A stretch of DNA of 64,000 nt from Paramecium tetraurelia (lineage: Eukaryota > Ciliophora > Oligohymenophorea > Peniculida > Parameciidae): contig NW_001799255.1 of assembly GCF_000165425.1 (NCBI RefSeq), positions 372,001 to 436,000 of the forward strand, given 5' to 3'. The notes beneath the pieces were generated by a model. The model saw only the letters and a list, made by a program, of their open reading frames with translations, was not told the origin of the DNA and ran no database searches. Of this stretch, positions 60,898-64,000 are shown piece by piece (position 1 is the stretch's first letter; each line of letters opens with the position of its first letter). Both the position numbers and the translations under genes were made by a program.

Positions 60898-63312
60898 ATG
60901 CAATTCGATCAATAGAAAACAGACGAAATCAAGCTTAATCCCAGATATCAAAATCTCTTAAAATGGGGATTGGATAATGGTGTGATCATCAAGGATGTGG
61001 ATATGCCAGCAGCCTTTGGAGAACTCACAGGTGTTGTTGCTACTAAGGATATTCCTGCTAATACAGTATTTAGTTTTTATTATAAATTTAAGGCAATAAT
61101 CTGTGTGCCTCAACCCTTGATCATATCCTAAGAGAAATGCAAACTGAGTTCATTGTCCATCGTCTATGATAAGCATCCTGAGCTATTCGACGAAAACGAG
61201 ACTTCGGATGCTGAATTTAATATCTTAAGTATTGATTTTATATTAGGCGCCCCTAGTATTTTATTTGTTCAATGAAAAGAAGAAGGGCGAAAAATCATTC
61301 TATCATCCTTATGTTCAAGCAATTCAATCGAATAACACTTTAATTGATTGGAGCAAAGAAGAACTCAATTACATTGAAGATCCTATAATATTAGACGAAT
61401 TCGCTATAGTGCGTGAGGATTTGAAGGATTTGTGGAATCAAGCCAAAGAAATATTCAATGAATTCGTTCAAGTTTTTGGAGAAACAAGACCGACAGACAA
61501 GGAAGATTTCTATTGGGCAGCATAAAGTGTGATGAGTAGATGTTTTGGTTGGTCTTTGAAATCCACCAGTATGATCCCTATTGCTGACTTTCTCAATCAT
61601 TCTAACAAGGCCTGTACTCATTATCTGGTGCATTCCAAAATTGAGAAGCTCGAATCAGACAAACTTCAAGCTAAAAAGGATGGAAAAAATGAACAGAAAC
61701 AAGATAGTGACGAGGATTCCTTCATGCAGATTGTGCAAGAATAATATAAGATAAAGGGAAATAAAATCAATTTAAGTGTTCTCAATGTCAAATAAGACGA
61801 ATCTTAATTTAAATAGTTCGTTGATCCAAAACAGACTTACATTTTGCAACACTAGCAATATCTCACTGAAAATCAATTGAAAGATATTGACAACTTGGAT
61901 AACATATCGAATTCTGATAAGAGAGCCATGATCAATTGGATCAATTATGAGCAATTGATTTAGAATTCTGAAGTTCAACTTTGGGATTTAGGATTTGTTA
62001 CTTCCTCAGATAGTGAAGACAATGACTCTGATGAAGATGTTGAAATAGCAAGAAACAAACAATTTGAAACTCTGAAAATAAGGGAGTTATCTGATTGGAA
62101 ACTTAAATTTGAAGAGAAGAAACAGCAGAGGAATCAATAAAAAGAGAAGAACCAATAAGAAACCTAAATGGAACAATAAACTGCTGAATTAACTTAAGAT
62201 CCAGACAAAGAATAAAGTGATGGAGATTTAAAGGGCTAAACAGATAGTGAAAGCATTTTGACTATCTGTCTTAATAATGGTATTATTTCTGACCATAATG
62301 TTAGAAAAGAAAAACCTAGTTACCATCAAAGGTCTGCCTCCGCAATAGATCTAGGCTTTGAAACAGAGATAGTAATAGATGTTGGAGGTTCAGCAACAGA
62401 AAGAATAGATCAAATAAACCATCTAAGAGTAGCGTCAATAGTAGGACAAGGACAATTAGAGTGACAGCAGTGAAGAGTCGAAGTGGGATTGGCTGGAGGA
62501 GAATGACAAGGACGTATACTTTTGTATTACGACTACAGAACCAATAAGGAAACATGAATAAGTTACGGTGTCTTACGGGAGAAGGACCAACAGATTCTTG
62601 CTTAGTTGGTATGGATTTACTCTACCTGAAAATAAATACAGTTCCTACAATTTTAGAGTAAGAAGTTGATTCTAACAAAGTTATGGCTCAATACAGATAT
62701 ATGTAAGGAGAAGATTTTAAGTCAGAAATAGATCTTTGACACCATCACCATTAATAAGTTGATTAATCCGGAAGAGTGGGACACAGGTAAAATCAACTTC
62801 AATGGTAACGACGTTCCTATTTCATCAATTACGAAGGAATTTAGAATCAAAAAGAATAAACTCAATATGGACTTACTGATGTATTTGAGACTATATCTTA
62901 TGCTCTACCAAGTCCAAGTTAAGGATGTGTTAATCACTATACCTGTATCAGTCGATTATGAAGTATTCGTGATGCAGTTTTGTATATAATTGTTACAACA
63001 TTATCTAAATTCATACTCCTAGGAGTTGGCTTAAGATATTAAAGAATTAGAATCCAAAATATCATTCTCAAGACGATTTGCAGTATCAATCATCAACATT
63101 AATTATAGCTCCATATTAATAAGGAACGCAAAGAAATACTTATCAATTAGATTATGATTCTTTTAGATGCCATTATTATCTTAAAAAAATTCAAAGAAAG
63201 CAATGACTTGAAGTAGGCTTACATATCAGAGATTCATAATAATGTGTATTATAAGATGGAAAATTTAAGAGGCTTGAAAGTGTATCTCAAATCTATTCAT
63301 GAATTTCTATGA
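60898..63312 (+). CDS. SET-domain lysine methyltransferase (SETD3/RuBisCO LSMT class)
   Basis: A 761-residue protein. Introns: 61066-61092 (AAG), 61229-61256, 62280-62304, 62658-62680 (ends CAAAG) and 63083-63108; the exons sum to 762 codons. The SET domain is split by a long Gln/Asp/Lys-rich insert. It begins LLKWGLDNGVIIKDVDM and GVVATKDIPANT, has FYWAAQSVMSRCFGW and IPIADFLNHSNKACTHYLV (the NH motif), and then, about 270 residues later, EHEQVTVSYGRRTNRFLLS-type sequence KHEQVTVSYGRRTNRFLL with WYGFTLPENKY. A helical RuBisCO-LSMT substrate-binding domain follows (KNKLNMDLLMYLRLYLMLYQ). Relatives methylate actin His, RuBisCO or ribosomal proteins. The insert separating the two SET halves is unusually long. 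Confidence 0.85.
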
Positions 63313-63370
63313 TTAATTATGGGTTTAATCATTATATAATTATTTCATTCAAATGTTCTTTACTTAGAAA

Positions 63371-64000
63371 ATGGTCAAGTTTGTTATTCTACCCTACAAA
63401 AATGGTATCCTTTAGATTAAAAGCTATAGCCCTGCCAATTAAATTCAATTTACAAATTGGAGCAAATATGATTGGAAATACACAGGAACATGAAATCTGT
63501 ATAAACAATAAATAAATTGTCAATAATCATTGCTGTGTTGTTTTGAATGAAGAGGAAATAGAACTTATTGTTTTAGATGGTCCAGTCTTCTATAAGAATG
63601 AAGAAGGACATTTTGACTAATTGGCCAAAGAGTCTGTACTTAGGTACAATCATTGCTTAAATTAGTTTAAATATTGAGTCCGCGGATTTTTCAATTAGAT
63701 TAGGGTAATCTATAGAAGCTAAAGTTTAAGTGGTTAATGGAACATAGCATCAATATCTTCCAAGAAAACTGCCTTAAAAAGAAACAAAATAATTTAATTT
63801 GCAAGAACGGCTATCCTAGATAGAAGTCAAAGTTGTAGAGAGTCTCTATACATCTCCTTAGAGTGATTTAGACCAATTCTAATAACAATAAGAATAAGAG
63901 CCAAACGATGTAGACTTATAGTAAAATGAGGAGATTAATTCAATTTCATTTAATTTAAAACAATAAAATAATTAAGAATAAAAACAATAGAAACAAAATT
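63371..64000 (+). CDS. FHA-domain protein, 3' end outside window
   Basis: The start MVKFVILPYKN is followed by a 25-nt intron (63405-63429) and then an FHA domain: FNLQIGANMIGNTQEHEICI, then NKQIVNNHCCVVLNEEEIEL, with the typical G-x-IG-x...IN...V-x-NHC pattern. FHA domains bind phosphothreonine peptides. The second intron, 63644-63665, leads to a Gln-rich tail (RKLPQKETKQFNLQERL) that runs to the window edge without a stop, so the gene is partial. No kinase or other enzyme domain is visible in this part. Confidence 0.8.

Noticed and set aside
1-64000. Bacterial features, prophage, CRISPR or mobile elements
   Set aside because: The genetic code, introns and gene families are those of a ciliate nucleus; no terminal inverted repeats, transposases or repeat arrays were seen.

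Overview
The window looks like macronuclear DNA of a Paramecium-type oligohymenophorean ciliate. Long open frames appear only when TAA and TAG are read as glutamine and TGA is the sole stop. The sequence is very AT-rich. Genes are packed on both strands and broken by tiny introns of about 17-32 nt that start GTA. I placed introns by restoring conserved domains; in most genes the exon lengths then sum to a multiple of three. A standard-code ORF scan sees only fragments of these genes. I saw no telomeric repeats, CRISPR arrays, bacterial operon signals or transposons.

Left part (1-11 kb): a pseudokinase (-), a poorly resolved stretch, SmF (-) divergent from a YTH m6A-reader gene (+), a coiled-coil protein (+), casein kinase 1 (-), then a gene-poor stretch with degraded or unresolved coding signals.

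11-22.9 kb: exportin-1/CRM1 (-) with one abnormally long 148-nt intron, a coiled-coil protein (-), an SR splicing factor with RRM, zinc knuckle and RS tail (-), a GRIP-domain golgin (-) nearly abutting a divergent membrane-anchored SMP-domain lipid-transfer protein (+), a Pumilio protein (+) and a RING-less MUL1/GIDE-like membrane protein (+).

23-35.9 kb: a 9-kb UvrD-like helicase/TPR gene (-), a tandem pair of unrecognised paralogues (-), an EF-hand remnant and a U1 snRNA gene (-).

36-50.8 kb: two unrecognised or coiled-coil genes (+), a small MGC protein (+), an alpha-solenoid protein (-) divergent from a Yippee protein (+), a GSK3-like kinase (+), DNA polymerase kappa (+), ARMC9 (-) and a serine-carboxypeptidase-like protein (+).

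51-64 kb: a RING-H2 protein (-), a TMBIM/BI-1-like protein (+), an eIF4A-like DEAD-box helicase with a disturbed frame (+), a single-pass membrane protein (+), an unresolved stretch, two MORN-repeat genes, an EF-hand protein, a SETD3/RuBisCO-LSMT-like methyltransferase and the 5' part of an FHA protein that leaves the window.

These are mostly unrelated housekeeping genes, not a pathway cluster. RNA processing is well represented (U1, SmF, SR protein, YTH, PUF, eIF4A). No obvious novel multi-gene system was found. The best leads are the mixed AAG/TAG intron acceptors, the structured 148-nt XPO1 intron, the tandem paralogues, the pseudokinase and the SMP protein architecture.
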